64,000 bases of DNA, from positions 124,001 through 188,000 of the forward strand of contig CBDHFQ010000026.1 in NCBI GenBank assembly GCA_965262565.1, written 5' to 3'. The position numbers were made by a program, and so were the translations under genes. Shown piece after piece: positions 36,006 to 44,047 of this stretch. Positions within the stretch are counted from its first letter, which is position 1. The number at the start of each line of letters is the position of its first letter. The notes below the pieces were generated by a model that saw nothing but the letters and a program-made list of their open reading frames with translations, had not been told where the DNA came from and did no database searches. Origin of the DNA: CBDHFQ01 sp965262565. Lineage in GTDB: Bacteria; Bacteroidota; Bacteroidia; J057.

Positions 36006-36995
36006 ATGCACATCAAACATCGCACCTCTATTCTATTTTTATCCCTTGCATTATACCATTTCTTTGCTTGTTCCTCAGGTGAACAGCTTGAACCATCTGC
36101 TTCGGCCCTCTCAAAATTTGGCATAGGAGGACCAGAAGATGAAAAAGGAATAGATATGTTGGAAACCTCAAATGGGAATCTTCTAATATTGGGAACTAAA
36201 AGCGTAAATAATAGCGATGGATATGACGCCTGGCTAGTAAAAACTAATGATAAGGAGAAAGTAGTTTGGGAGAGAACTTACGGAGGGAGTCTTAGGAATG
36301 ATAAATTCGAAACCTTCATTCAAACTTCGGATGGAGGAATCGCTTTAATAGGATTTCATACAAACGATTTAAATAACAGCTCCTTATGGTTAATGAAAAC
36401 AGATGGAAATGGAAACGTATTATGGGAACATACCTATGAAGAAGAAGTAGATGCAAATGGCATTGACCTTATTGAAATCCCTGATGGAGGGTTTGCCTTA
36501 TTTGGAAAAAAAGACGTTAATCGTTCCAATGGAGAATGGTCGGATCTTTGGCTTGTTAGGACAGATGCTTTAGGAACAAAGCTTTGGGAAAGAACCTATG
36601 GTGACCAATATTCGAATTGGCCCTACGACTTCTCCTATACGGTAGATGAAGGATTTATATTACTTGGTAGCCGGTATATGAATGGATTTTCCTCCAATAG
36701 GGAATATTGAATCATCAAAACAGACGAACAGGGAGATAGTATTTGTTCCAGGACATATGAGTTTTCTCAATTTAATGATGAAGACTTTTTTGGTTACGAA
36801 GTTCCTTTTTTTCATAAAAGTGCTTGCTTGATACCCAATATTTCCGGATTTAATATGATGTTAACTTATATTATTACTGATATGGTTCTCCGATCAAATG
36901 GAGATTATGCGGTTGTCGGAAATCTAAAAACTAATGATGCACTAGGATATAATGTAAAGATCTATACCACAAATGGACAAGACACCTTAAGGTAA
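36006..36995 (+). pseudogene. Repeat-containing lipoprotein gene with an in-frame TGA at a tryptophan position
   Basis: A lipoprotein signal (ending HFFAC, Cys22) leads into ~50-residue repeats of a beta-propeller-like type with the pattern D-x-W-L-V-K-T-D-x-x-G followed by W-E-R-T-Y-G: DAWLVKTN, SLWLMKTD, DLWLVRTD. The frame stops at TGA 36708-36710, reading EY-stop-IIKTDEQGDS, where the three earlier repeats all have Trp. The same frame then stays open for 94 sense codons to TAA 36993-36995. The original protein was therefore about 329 residues. The gene now yields a 234-residue truncated product unless TGA is read through. Function unknown. Confidence 0.82.
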
Positions 36996-37241
36996 ATAAG
37001 CTCGGCATCTTATGTTTACTTGCCAGCAACAATTCCAACCTATCCTTGACATCCTCTCGATCCTAAGAATAGTAGGTTAGTACTACACAAAAACAAAATT
37101 TGCATGTTAAATTGATAAATAGCTTACAAAAATATTGACAAATTTGTCGTTACGTTCTATAGCTCAGTTGATTTAGTTCATTTATTTTTGCTACTGATTT
37201 TTCTTATTTCTTTGTAACTACTCGCTTATTTAGTCAATCAA

Positions 37242-37802
37242 ATGGGACATTTAATGACGCCATATGTAATATTTCTTCTAACTCGTGGGATAAAGAGGAT
37301 ACTTATACATCCAATCATGCCACTTCTCATATGTAGTATGTTAGTCAGTAGTTCTTTCGATCTACATGCCCAATATCATCCCTCCCAAAACGAACCCCAT
37401 CACAGCAAAGAAAAAGGAATTTATGAGCTTATTACCTCTAGTATCTTTGCCTATTCTTTCGATAGTGAGCAAGGAGTTCTTGGAGTGGAGACTCACTTTA
37501 CTTACTGGTTTGACCATACATGGGGTACTGGAGGTTCTTATACAGCACGATTTGAGGAGGAAGAAACTCTTCATGATCTTGCATTGCTGGGGAGTATTAA
37601 CCCTACTCGTTGGTTGACGTTAAACGCAGGGCCCAATTTTGGCTTACCCAGCGAGCATAGAGATTTAACTTTGGGAGCTTATGCAGAAGCAGAAATTAAC
37701 ATACGGCCTTCAGCATGGTTTCATTTCGGCCCAATCATTGGTACAGTGATCAGCGAGCATTCTGAATTGTCTGCGGGGATACATATGGGCTTTGAATTTT
37801 AA
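37242..37802 (+). CDS. Hypothetical barrel-like envelope protein
   Basis: A 186-residue protein with a hydrophobic export segment (~residues 14-43, ending DLHAQ). Alternating aromatic/hydrophobic strands follow, such as YSFDSEQGVLGVETHFTYWF, LALLGSINPTRWLTLNAGP and AEINIRPSAWFHFGP. The terminal aromatic GFEF fits an outer-membrane beta-barrel. The start may lie at the Met at residue 5, or slightly downstream, because the N-terminus is long for a signal peptide. I do not recognise the family. Confidence 0.65.
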   Translation: MGHLMTPYVIFLLTRGIKRILIHPIMPLLICSMLVSSSFDLHAQYHPSQNEPHHSKEKGIYELITSSIFAYSFDSEQGVLGVETHFTYWFDHTWGTGGSYTARFEEEETLHDLALLGSINPTRWLTLNAGPNFGLPSEHRDLTLGAYAEAEINIRPSAWFHFGPIIGTVISEHSELSAGIHMGFEF

Positions 37803-37867
37803 GCTTTAAGCGTGATATCAGAATTATCCTATTCGTATATTTAAGAAAAGTATTATTCAAATAACAT

Positions 37868-38203
37868 ATGAATATTATCGCCTCCACACACATACAGGGT
37901 CCTGAAGCTAAGGGCTCTGCAAAAATCGTCCAATTAGAGAATAATCAATATCAATTAACCCTTAAAGATTTTTGGGTAGCTCCCGGTGCCCCGGATGTCT
38001 GGATTGCGGTTAGTCCACAAACCCACGGTCAGCCCGATTCAAGTACGATTGACATAGCTCCGTACGATTATCGTAAGACGAATCATGAGCTAGCTTTACC
38101 AGAGAAGCTTTCGATCAAGGAGATAACGACAATCATTATTTACTGCAAAAAATTCAATGCTCATTTTGGACATGGGATATTAACATTGGAAAACGCTACT
38201 TAA
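37868..38203 (+). CDS. DM13 domain protein
   Basis: A 111-residue protein consisting of one DM13 domain: LTLKDFWVAPGAPDVWIAVS, then YDYRKTNHELALPEKLSIKE and a terminal strand IIIYCKKFNAHFGHGIL with the family's conserved Cys and Phe. DM13 domains are proposed to take part in electron transfer or redox chemistry in animals and bacteria. No signal peptide is visible, which is unusual for the family. The convergent aminotransferase stop lies nine bases downstream. Confidence 0.8.
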   Translation: MNIIASTHIQGPEAKGSAKIVQLENNQYQLTLKDFWVAPGAPDVWIAVSPQTHGQPDSSTIDIAPYDYRKTNHELALPEKLSIKEITTIIIYCKKFNAHFGHGILTLENAT

Positions 38204-38212
38204 TTAAACAGG

Positions 38213-39118
38213 TTAATTTCGCAAAATTACTTCTCCCATCTCCTTCGTCTTTTCCTCAAACGCCCTTCTTAATTTTTGGGTTATTTCCCCCATTGACCCA
38301 TCTCCTATCACTCTCCCATCTAATTCCACTACAGGTGTCAACTCTCCCATCGTTCCTGTAGTAAACATCTCATCCGCTGAATGACATTCCGACAAACTGA
38401 TCCGTCGTTCCACCACCTCCATTCCTAAGTCCTTCCCTAACTGCATGACCATTCCCCGCGTTATCCCCGGCAAACATGCCTCCGCCCACGGCGTCAACAA
38501 GACGCCCTCCCGTACGACGAATACATTCGTCGCATTCGTCTCCGCCACAAACCCCTCCCCATCCAGCATCAACGCATCATCCGCCCCCGCCACATTCGCC
38601 TCAATTTTCGCCAGAATATTGTTCAACAAATTGTTATGGTGAATCTTCGAATCCAGATATGAAGGCCCGTTTCTCCTGGTAGCCGCCGTAATCAACCGAA
38701 TGCCCTGATCATCATATACAGGTGCCTTCCATTCTGCAACGATAATCAAACAACACCCAAACTGATTCAAGCGAGGATCCATGCCCGAAGTAATCTTCTC
38801 CCCTCGCGTTAACGTCAACCGAATATGTACGCCATCCCGCATCTCATTCGCGGCCAACGTATCCAACAATGCCTGTGTTATCTCCTCAATTGAAGGAATT
38901 CCTTGAAATGCCAATGCTTTCGCCGAATCCCGAAGTCGCTTCAAATGTCGGTCCAACAAAAAAATTCGACCGTCATATACTCGTAGTCCTTCCCATACCG
39001 CATCTCCTCCCTGGACCACACTGTCAAATACAGACACTTTCGCATCTCGACGATGGAAGAGCTGACCTCCAACATAAATCTGTAGGTGTTCGTTTTTGGG
39101 ATTGTAAGTTTGTAGCAT
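38213..39118 (-). CDS. Class IV aminotransferase (branched-chain or D-amino-acid type)
   Basis: A 301-residue fold-type-IV PLP enzyme. It has the N-terminal VFDSVVQGGDAVWEGLRVYDG block, the arginine motif HIRLTLTRGEK and the PLP lysine in YLDSKIHHNNLLNNILAK. EGFVAETNATNVFVVREG and CLPGITRGMVMQL follow. The family includes branched-chain aminotransferase, D-alanine aminotransferase and aminodeoxychorismate lyase; the sequence does not settle which. Its coding DNA is visibly richer in G and C than the neighbours, especially 38400-38640, a possible sign of transfer. It diverges from ddl, whose D-Ala substrate makes a D-amino-acid role conceivable. Confidence 0.85.
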   Translation of the reverse strand: MLQTYNPKNEHLQIYVGGQLFHRRDAKVSVFDSVVQGGDAVWEGLRVYDGRIFLLDRHLKRLRDSAKALAFQGIPSIEEITQALLDTLAANEMRDGVHIRLTLTRGEKITSGMDPRLNQFGCCLIIVAEWKAPVYDDQGIRLITAATRRNGPSYLDSKIHHNNLLNNILAKIEANVAGADDALMLDGEGFVAETNATNVFVVREGVLLTPWAEACLPGITRGMVMQLGKDLGMEVVERRISLSECHSADEMFTTGTMGELTPVVELDGRVIGDGSMGEITQKLRRAFEEKTKEMGEVILRN

Positions 39119-39209
39119 AGCTGAAAAAATTAAAGAATTCTCAGTATACTCGCATCATTTAAAGAAACCTAATTTCGCACCGATAATTTCATTCCTTAAG
39201 CCTTCCATC

Positions 39210-40292
39210 ATGAAAAAAACTGTGGCGCTGGTCTTTGGAGGCCGCTCTCCCGAACATGAAGTATCCATCATGTCTGCCCGAAATATATATAATGCTATCG
39301 ATCGAGAAGCCTTTGAAGTGCAACTGATAGGAATATCTCCCTCGGGTAGCTGGTACCACATATCTGAAGATCAATTCCAGACAAACAATCTGGACATTAC
39401 TCTAGGCCAACCCCTAGCGCTACTTCCAGGGAAAGCTACTGGCGCATTGGTATATCTCAAACAATCCGAACAACCCCTGGAAGCTGACGTCATCTTTCCT
39501 ATTACACATGGACCTTATGGAGAAGATGGAAGCCTTCAAGGACTCCTTCGCCATCTAAATCTTCCATTTGTTGGGCCGGATGTATTAGCTTCTGCGGTAT
39601 CTATGGATAAAGATATCACCAAGCGACTGTTGAGAGAAGCAGATTTATTAGTAGCTGAATTTCTGATGTTTAGAGATGCCGAAAAAGAGGCGGTAGACTA
39701 TATGGGGGTAGTGAACCACCTGGGATTACCCTTGTTTATTAAACCTGCTAATATGGGTTCTTCAGTAGGTGTATCGAAAGCCACAGATGTTCATTCCTTC
39801 CGAAAAGCAGTAGAAGAAGCATTTAAATTCGATACGAAGATCATTATTGAAGAAGCTATAGAAGGGAGAGAAGTAGAATGTGCCGTATTAGGAAATTCAG
39901 CTATAGCCACAACTACCGTTGGAGAAGTAATTATGAAAGAAGGCTTTTATGATTTCGAATCCAAATACGAAAGTGCAGAGGCAGCAGAAGTGATCATTCC
40001 TGCCCGCAATATAGACGATCAGATGATGGCAAAGTTGATTCAGGTAGCTCAACAAACCTACAGAGTATTAAATTGTGAAGGGATGGCTAGAGTAGATATG
40101 TTTGTTTGTGAAGATGGAAAGGTGTATGTCAATGAGGTGAATACCTTGCCTGGCTTTACCAATATCAGCATGTATCCCCAACTTTGGGAACACGCTGGCA
40201 CTTCTTATACGGAACTCATCAGTCAGCTAATTGGACTCGCTCTGGAAAAAGCTGAAAGAGAGCATCGATTACAACGTTCAAGGAAAGGGTAA
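39210..40292 (+). CDS. ddl: D-alanine--D-alanine ligase
   Basis: A 360-residue ATP-grasp ligase that joins two D-alanines for peptidoglycan precursors. The N-terminal signature is VALVFGGRSPEHEVSIMSARN. The central part has HGPYGEDGSLQGLLRHLNLPFVG, and SMDKDITKRLL marks the A-type/B-type loop region. FIKPANMGSSVGVSKA is the ATP-grasp lid. The metal-binding end is VDMFVCEDGKVYVNEVNTLPGFT. Cytoplasmic. A terminator-like hairpin follows before recR. Confidence 0.96.
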   Translation: MKKTVALVFGGRSPEHEVSIMSARNIYNAIDREAFEVQLIGISPSGSWYHISEDQFQTNNLDITLGQPLALLPGKATGALVYLKQSEQPLEADVIFPITHGPYGEDGSLQGLLRHLNLPFVGPDVLASAVSMDKDITKRLLREADLLVAEFLMFRDAEKEAVDYMGVVNHLGLPLFIKPANMGSSVGVSKATDVHSFRKAVEEAFKFDTKIIIEEAIEGREVECAVLGNSAIATTTVGEVIMKEGFYDFESKYESAEAAEVIIPARNIDDQMMAKLIQVAQQTYRVLNCEGMARVDMFVCEDGKVYVNEVNTLPGFTNISMYPQLWEHAGTSYTELISQLIGLALEKAEREHRLQRSRKG

Positions 40293-40294
40293 TT

Positions 40295-40343
40295 AATCCT
40301 CATTTGCAGCCTTCACATGCTACTCTCATTTGAGGATTTTTTG
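40295..40343 (+). terminator. Terminator-like hairpin between ddl and recR
   Basis: AATCCTCA (40295-40302) pairs with TGAGGATT (40331-40338), followed by a run of T to 40342. The 28-base loop is long, so efficiency is uncertain. It overlaps the region just upstream of the recR promoter box. Confidence 0.55.
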
Positions 40344-40351
40344 TAAATTTG
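40344..40351 (+). promoter_or_regulatory. TAAATTTG -7 box directly before recR
   Basis: A full match to TAnnTTTG ends only four bases before the recR ATG (40356), so transcription should begin at or next to the start codon: a leaderless geometry. No well-spaced -33 box was found. Confidence 0.45.
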
Positions 40352-40355
40352 AAGA

Positions 40356-40982
40356 ATGGAATACCCATCAAAGGCAATAGAAAACGTAGTTAATGAATTG
40401 TCAGGACTACCGGGAATAGGCCGAAAAACGGCATTAAGACTGGCGTTATTCGTTCTTAAGCAGACTGAAGAAGACGCAGAACGATTGGGAAACTCAATTA
40501 TTGATCTCAGGAAGAATACCAGCTATTGCCAGGTGTGTCATAACATTTCTGACAGCGAAATATGTAATATTTGCAGTAATACGCGGAGAAACAAGAAGCA
40601 GATTTGTGTAGTAGAAGATATGAAAGATGTGATTGCCCTGGAAAATACCCATCAATTTAATGGGGTATATCACGTGTTAGGCGGATTGATCAATCCGCTG
40701 CAAGGTATCAGCCCATCTATGCTAAATTTAGAATCCCTGATTAACCGCATTAGAGAACAGGAAGTAGAAGAAGTCATTTTTGCTTTTAGCGCTAACATCG
40801 AAGGAGATACTACCTCTTTCTATATCTCTAAAAAGGTCAGCAACATGGGTATTCGAATCTCCAGCATTGCCCGAGGAATTCCTATCGGCTGCGACCTGGA
40901 ATTTACAGATGAAATTACCCTTGCCAGATCCTTTATTAATCGAACCTTGCTCTCTATGCCTTCCCAAAATGGACATTCCTAA
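40356..40982 (+). CDS. recR: Recombination mediator protein RecR
   Basis: A 208-residue DNA-repair protein working with RecO/RecF to load RecA at gaps. It has the N-terminal helix-hairpin-helix LSGLPGIGRKTALRLAL (residues 15-31), a C4 zinc finger (C58, C61, C70, C73) and a Toprim domain starting ICVVEDMKDVIALE. The segment YHVLGGLINPLQGISP is typical of RecR, and RGIPIGCDLEFTDEITL forms the end of the Toprim/Walker B-like region. Length is normal. The downstream glycosyltransferase start overlaps its 3' end by 14 bases. Confidence 0.96.
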   Translation: MEYPSKAIENVVNELSGLPGIGRKTALRLALFVLKQTEEDAERLGNSIIDLRKNTSYCQVCHNISDSEICNICSNTRRNKKQICVVEDMKDVIALENTHQFNGVYHVLGGLINPLQGISPSMLNLESLINRIREQEVEEVIFAFSANIEGDTTSFYISKKVSNMGIRISSIARGIPIGCDLEFTDEITLARSFINRTLLSMPSQNGHS

Positions 40983-42981
40983 GCCATCGGATCTTCCTAT
41001 TGACTTGTCTATCATCATTGTCAATTACAATGTCAAGCACTTTCTCGAACAGTGCTTGCTCTCAGTATTTAAAGCCTGCCATTCCATTTCTGCAGAGGTC
41101 ATCGTTATAGACAATAATTCTGTAGACGGAAGCCAACAAATGCTGAAAGAAAAATTTGGCAGTAAAATCATTCTCATAGAAAACAAGGATAATCCCGGTT
41201 TTTCTAAAGCTAATAATCAAGGAATCAGCATTTCAAAAGGCCGCTATGTCCTCCTCCTGAATCCGGATACGGTCGTCGAGGAAAGCACTTTTATGAAGTG
41301 TATAGAATATATGGATGCTCACCCCAAAGCTGGTGGCCTCGGCGTAAAAATGATTAATGGAGAGGGGCACTTCCTTCCCGAATCTAAGCGATCACTTCCT
41401 ACGCCCTGGGTATCCTTTTATAAGATTTTTGGACTCTCCACCTTATTCCCTAAGAATAAAAGATTCGGTCAATACCACCTTAGCTACCTGGACAAAGATC
41501 AAAATCACGAAATTGAAATTCTTTCCGGAGCATTTATGTGGATGCGGAAAAGTGTATTAGAAGAAGTGGGGTACCTGGATGAAGATTTTTTTATGTATGG
41601 AGAGGATATAGACCTTTCCTACCGAATCTTACTGGCCGACTATACCAATCACTATCTGGCAGACACGCAAATTATTCACTATAAAGGAGAAAGCACTAAA
41701 AAAGGAAGCCTTAATTATGTGAAGGTATTCTATCAGGCCATGATCATCTTTGCGGAAAAGCACTTTGGTGGAAGAAAAAAGAAGCTCTTTATCGCAGGCA
41801 TCAAATTGGCAGTATATGCCAGAGCTTTGATGGCAGTGATTTATAGATTTTTCACAAGATTTGGGTTTCCTTTGATAGAAGCAGCATTAGTTTATGCAGT
41901 TATTTTTGGGATTAAATCCTATTGGGAACACTATGTGAAGTATATAGAAGGCGGCGCTTATCCCATCACCTTTGATGTAGTAGCAGCACCTATTTATACC
42001 ATCGTTTTTATTTCATTTCTGTGGTTAGCAGGCGCTTATAAAAAGCCTTATCGGTTACGCCCCATCATCACGGCTACGTTCTCAGGCTTTATTGCCATAG
42101 CTACCGTCAGTTATCTCTTTCCAGACATTAACTTTTCCAGGGCCATTGTGGGTTTATCGTCCATTTTCACTATGATTATGGCTATAACTACCCGAGGAAT
42201 CCACCATCTTCGTGAAAACGGAACCTTCTTTTTTGGGGAATTAACAAAAAAGCGAATAGCTATTGTGGGAAATACTGAGGAAGTTCAGCGAATAGGAGGA
42301 ATGTTCTTGAGGTCTTTGAGCTATCCCGTAGAAATCGTTGGAGGCATTATCCGTCCAGCCACGACAGAAACACCTCACCTTTCTTCTTCCGGTACCCCAC
42401 ACATAGAAAGCCTCGGCTCATTGGCACAAATAGAAGAAATCATCCAATTTTACGATCTGGAGGAAGTGATTTTCGGTAATTTGAGTATACCCACCGAAGA
42501 GATCCTGAATTTAATGCAAGAACTTGAACAACTTCCTCAAAAACTCAGCTATAAAATCGTTCCTCCTAATGCGGATTACATCATAGGTCCGCAATCTATT
42601 TACTCCTCCAGACATCAACAAGCGATATCATTTAACCTCCAAAAACGAGAATTCCGCCTACAAAAAAATATATTCGATCTTATTGGAAGCTTATGTTTAC
42701 TCATTTCTTATCCGTTCGTTTTTTGGCTGTACCAACGTCCGGGACAAGCGTTGAACCACATCCTGCACGTATTATTTCGCCAATCCCATTTAGTAGGCTA
42801 TATTCACACCGCCCAGAAAGGACTGCCCGGATTAAAACCGGGTTGGCTAACGATGTTAGATCGTCTTCAACGCACTCCACAACCTGATATGGACACGAAT
42901 GGATTAGATAAATACTATGCCCGAATGTATAGTTGGTATTTGGATTTGGAAATATTGTTGAAAGGCTGGAGAAAATTATAG
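40969..42981 (+). CDS. Fused glycosyltransferase: GT2 domain with membrane, Rossmann and sugar-transferase-like regions
   Basis: I start at ATG 40969 (MDIPKPSDLPIDLSIIIVNYN); the frame is open to 40780 but that part is antisense-free recR overlap. Residues ~10-260 are a GT2 domain (IIVNYNVKHFLEQCL, VIDNNSVDGS, NPDTVVEES, FFMYGEDIDLSYRI), similar to rhamnosyltransferases. Then follow several membrane spans (~300-400) and a nucleotide-binding Rossmann segment (KKRIAIVGNTEEVQRIGG). The C-terminal piece (REFRLQKNIFDLIGSLCLLISYPF) resembles the start of a polyprenyl-phosphate sugar transferase, without clear catalytic residues. Probably makes an envelope polysaccharide linkage at the inner membrane. 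Confidence 0.83.
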   Translation: MDIPKPSDLPIDLSIIIVNYNVKHFLEQCLLSVFKACHSISAEVIVIDNNSVDGSQQMLKEKFGSKIILIENKDNPGFSKANNQGISISKGRYVLLLNPDTVVEESTFMKCIEYMDAHPKAGGLGVKMINGEGHFLPESKRSLPTPWVSFYKIFGLSTLFPKNKRFGQYHLSYLDKDQNHEIEILSGAFMWMRKSVLEEVGYLDEDFFMYGEDIDLSYRILLADYTNHYLADTQIIHYKGESTKKGSLNYVKVFYQAMIIFAEKHFGGRKKKLFIAGIKLAVYARALMAVIYRFFTRFGFPLIEAALVYAVIFGIKSYWEHYVKYIEGGAYPITFDVVAAPIYTIVFISFLWLAGAYKKPYRLRPIITATFSGFIAIATVSYLFPDINFSRAIVGLSSIFTMIMAITTRGIHHLRENGTFFFGELTKKRIAIVGNTEEVQRIGGMFLRSLSYPVEIVGGIIRPATTETPHLSSSGTPHIESLGSLAQIEEIIQFYDLEEVIFGNLSIPTEEILNLMQELEQLPQKLSYKIVPPNADYIIGPQSIYSSRHQQAISFNLQKREFRLQKNIFDLIGSLCLLISYPFVFWLYQRPGQALNHILHVLFRQSHLVGYIHTAQKGLPGLKPGWLTMLDRLQRTPQPDMDTNGLDKYYARMYSWYLDLEILLKGWRKL

Positions 42982-43041
42982 CAGACTTACAAGTAATAAA
43001 AGAATCCCTAAACGTTACCACCAGTTCAAGTAGTAGACGGC

Positions 43042-44004
43042 ATGAAAAAGGATAAAAAGAAAGTCAATCAAATTAAACATAAAACCCTTTTTGAGGTTGT
43101 TAACTCCGACACTTTTACTACTGATTTTCCCGCCGACCAACAAGTATTGAATTGCGCTTCCTGCAAATCTTTTATTTATACATCCAAAGAAGAAGAAGAT
43201 TTTCAGTGCCCTGTTTGTGATGGAAAAAAAATTAACAAGGAAGCCACATTCAAAGAAGGTTTATATCCAAAAGGGATTATCCCGTTTAGCGTTTCCAAGG
43301 ACACTGCTATAGGGAAATTAAGTGGATATGCAAAGAAAAGCATTTGGTATCCCAATGACTTTGATATCATCGCTGATCGTGAACGAGTGAGGGGCTTATA
43401 TATTCCTTGTTGGCACTACAAAATTTTTACCAGGTCGATGTGGAAAGCAAATTCCTCTATTCCTGTGGAAGTAACTCATAATGAGGAAAAGATTAAGCAG
43501 TCTGAACAGCTAAGTACCACGGGTTATGTAGAATTAGAACTAGAAGATTTAGTAGTTCAGTCTGTAGGATTGAAAAAGTTGAAATATTATGAATTGACTG
43601 AGTTGACAAAATTGATTGTCCCTTATGATGGAGACTATGTCAAAAATTGGGAAGGTGAAGTGTTTGGAATGCGTAAAGACGATGCCCTTTTTAAGATTGA
43701 TGATATGATAGATAAGGCGGTAGAAGAAGAAGTAAAGCAGGAAGTGATGGGTGAGACATTTGATAATCTGCAAGTAAACATTGAGAAATCAATAAACAAA
43801 TTGGGATGGGTTTGGATACCAGTATGGTTGAGTTATTATCAAATGGGGAAAAAGAAATATTATTTCCTCATCGACGGAAGTCGAGGGAAGTGGATTTCTC
43901 AAGAGGAACCTATTTCATCCAGAAAGCTGACGCTGTTCTTTCTATTGGTAGTTATCGTAGGGATTTTAATCGTGCTATTATTTCGGTTGTTTATTTATTC
44001 ATAA
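43042..44004 (+). CDS. Zinc-ribbon protein with C-terminal membrane anchor, unknown function
   Basis: A 320-residue protein with an N-terminal rubredoxin-like zinc ribbon, CASC and CPVC (about residues 35 and 55). A soluble central domain follows (GLYPKGIIPFSVSKDTAIGK and RVRGLYIPCWHYKIFTRSMW). A membrane span lies at residues ~295-317 with the tail outside or in the periplasm. Similar proteins in other bacteria are annotated only as zinc-ribbon proteins. The PKGIIPFSVSKDTA block suggests a shared unnamed domain. It stands alone between the glycosyltransferase and the subtilase gene. Confidence 0.75.
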   Translation: MKKDKKKVNQIKHKTLFEVVNSDTFTTDFPADQQVLNCASCKSFIYTSKEEEDFQCPVCDGKKINKEATFKEGLYPKGIIPFSVSKDTAIGKLSGYAKKSIWYPNDFDIIADRERVRGLYIPCWHYKIFTRSMWKANSSIPVEVTHNEEKIKQSEQLSTTGYVELELEDLVVQSVGLKKLKYYELTELTKLIVPYDGDYVKNWEGEVFGMRKDDALFKIDDMIDKAVEEEVKQEVMGETFDNLQVNIEKSINKLGWVWIPVWLSYYQMGKKKYYFLIDGSRGKWISQEEPISSRKLTLFFLLVVIVGILIVLLFRLFIYS

Positions 44005-44047
44005 ACATTCAAAAGGTCGGATTCTGAAGAGGTTAGCATTATATAAG

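Noticed and set aside
40780..40968. Longer N-terminus of the glycosyltransferase inside recR
   Set aside because: The added residues come from recR read in another frame and have no glycosyltransferase character; ATG 40969 gives the family start.
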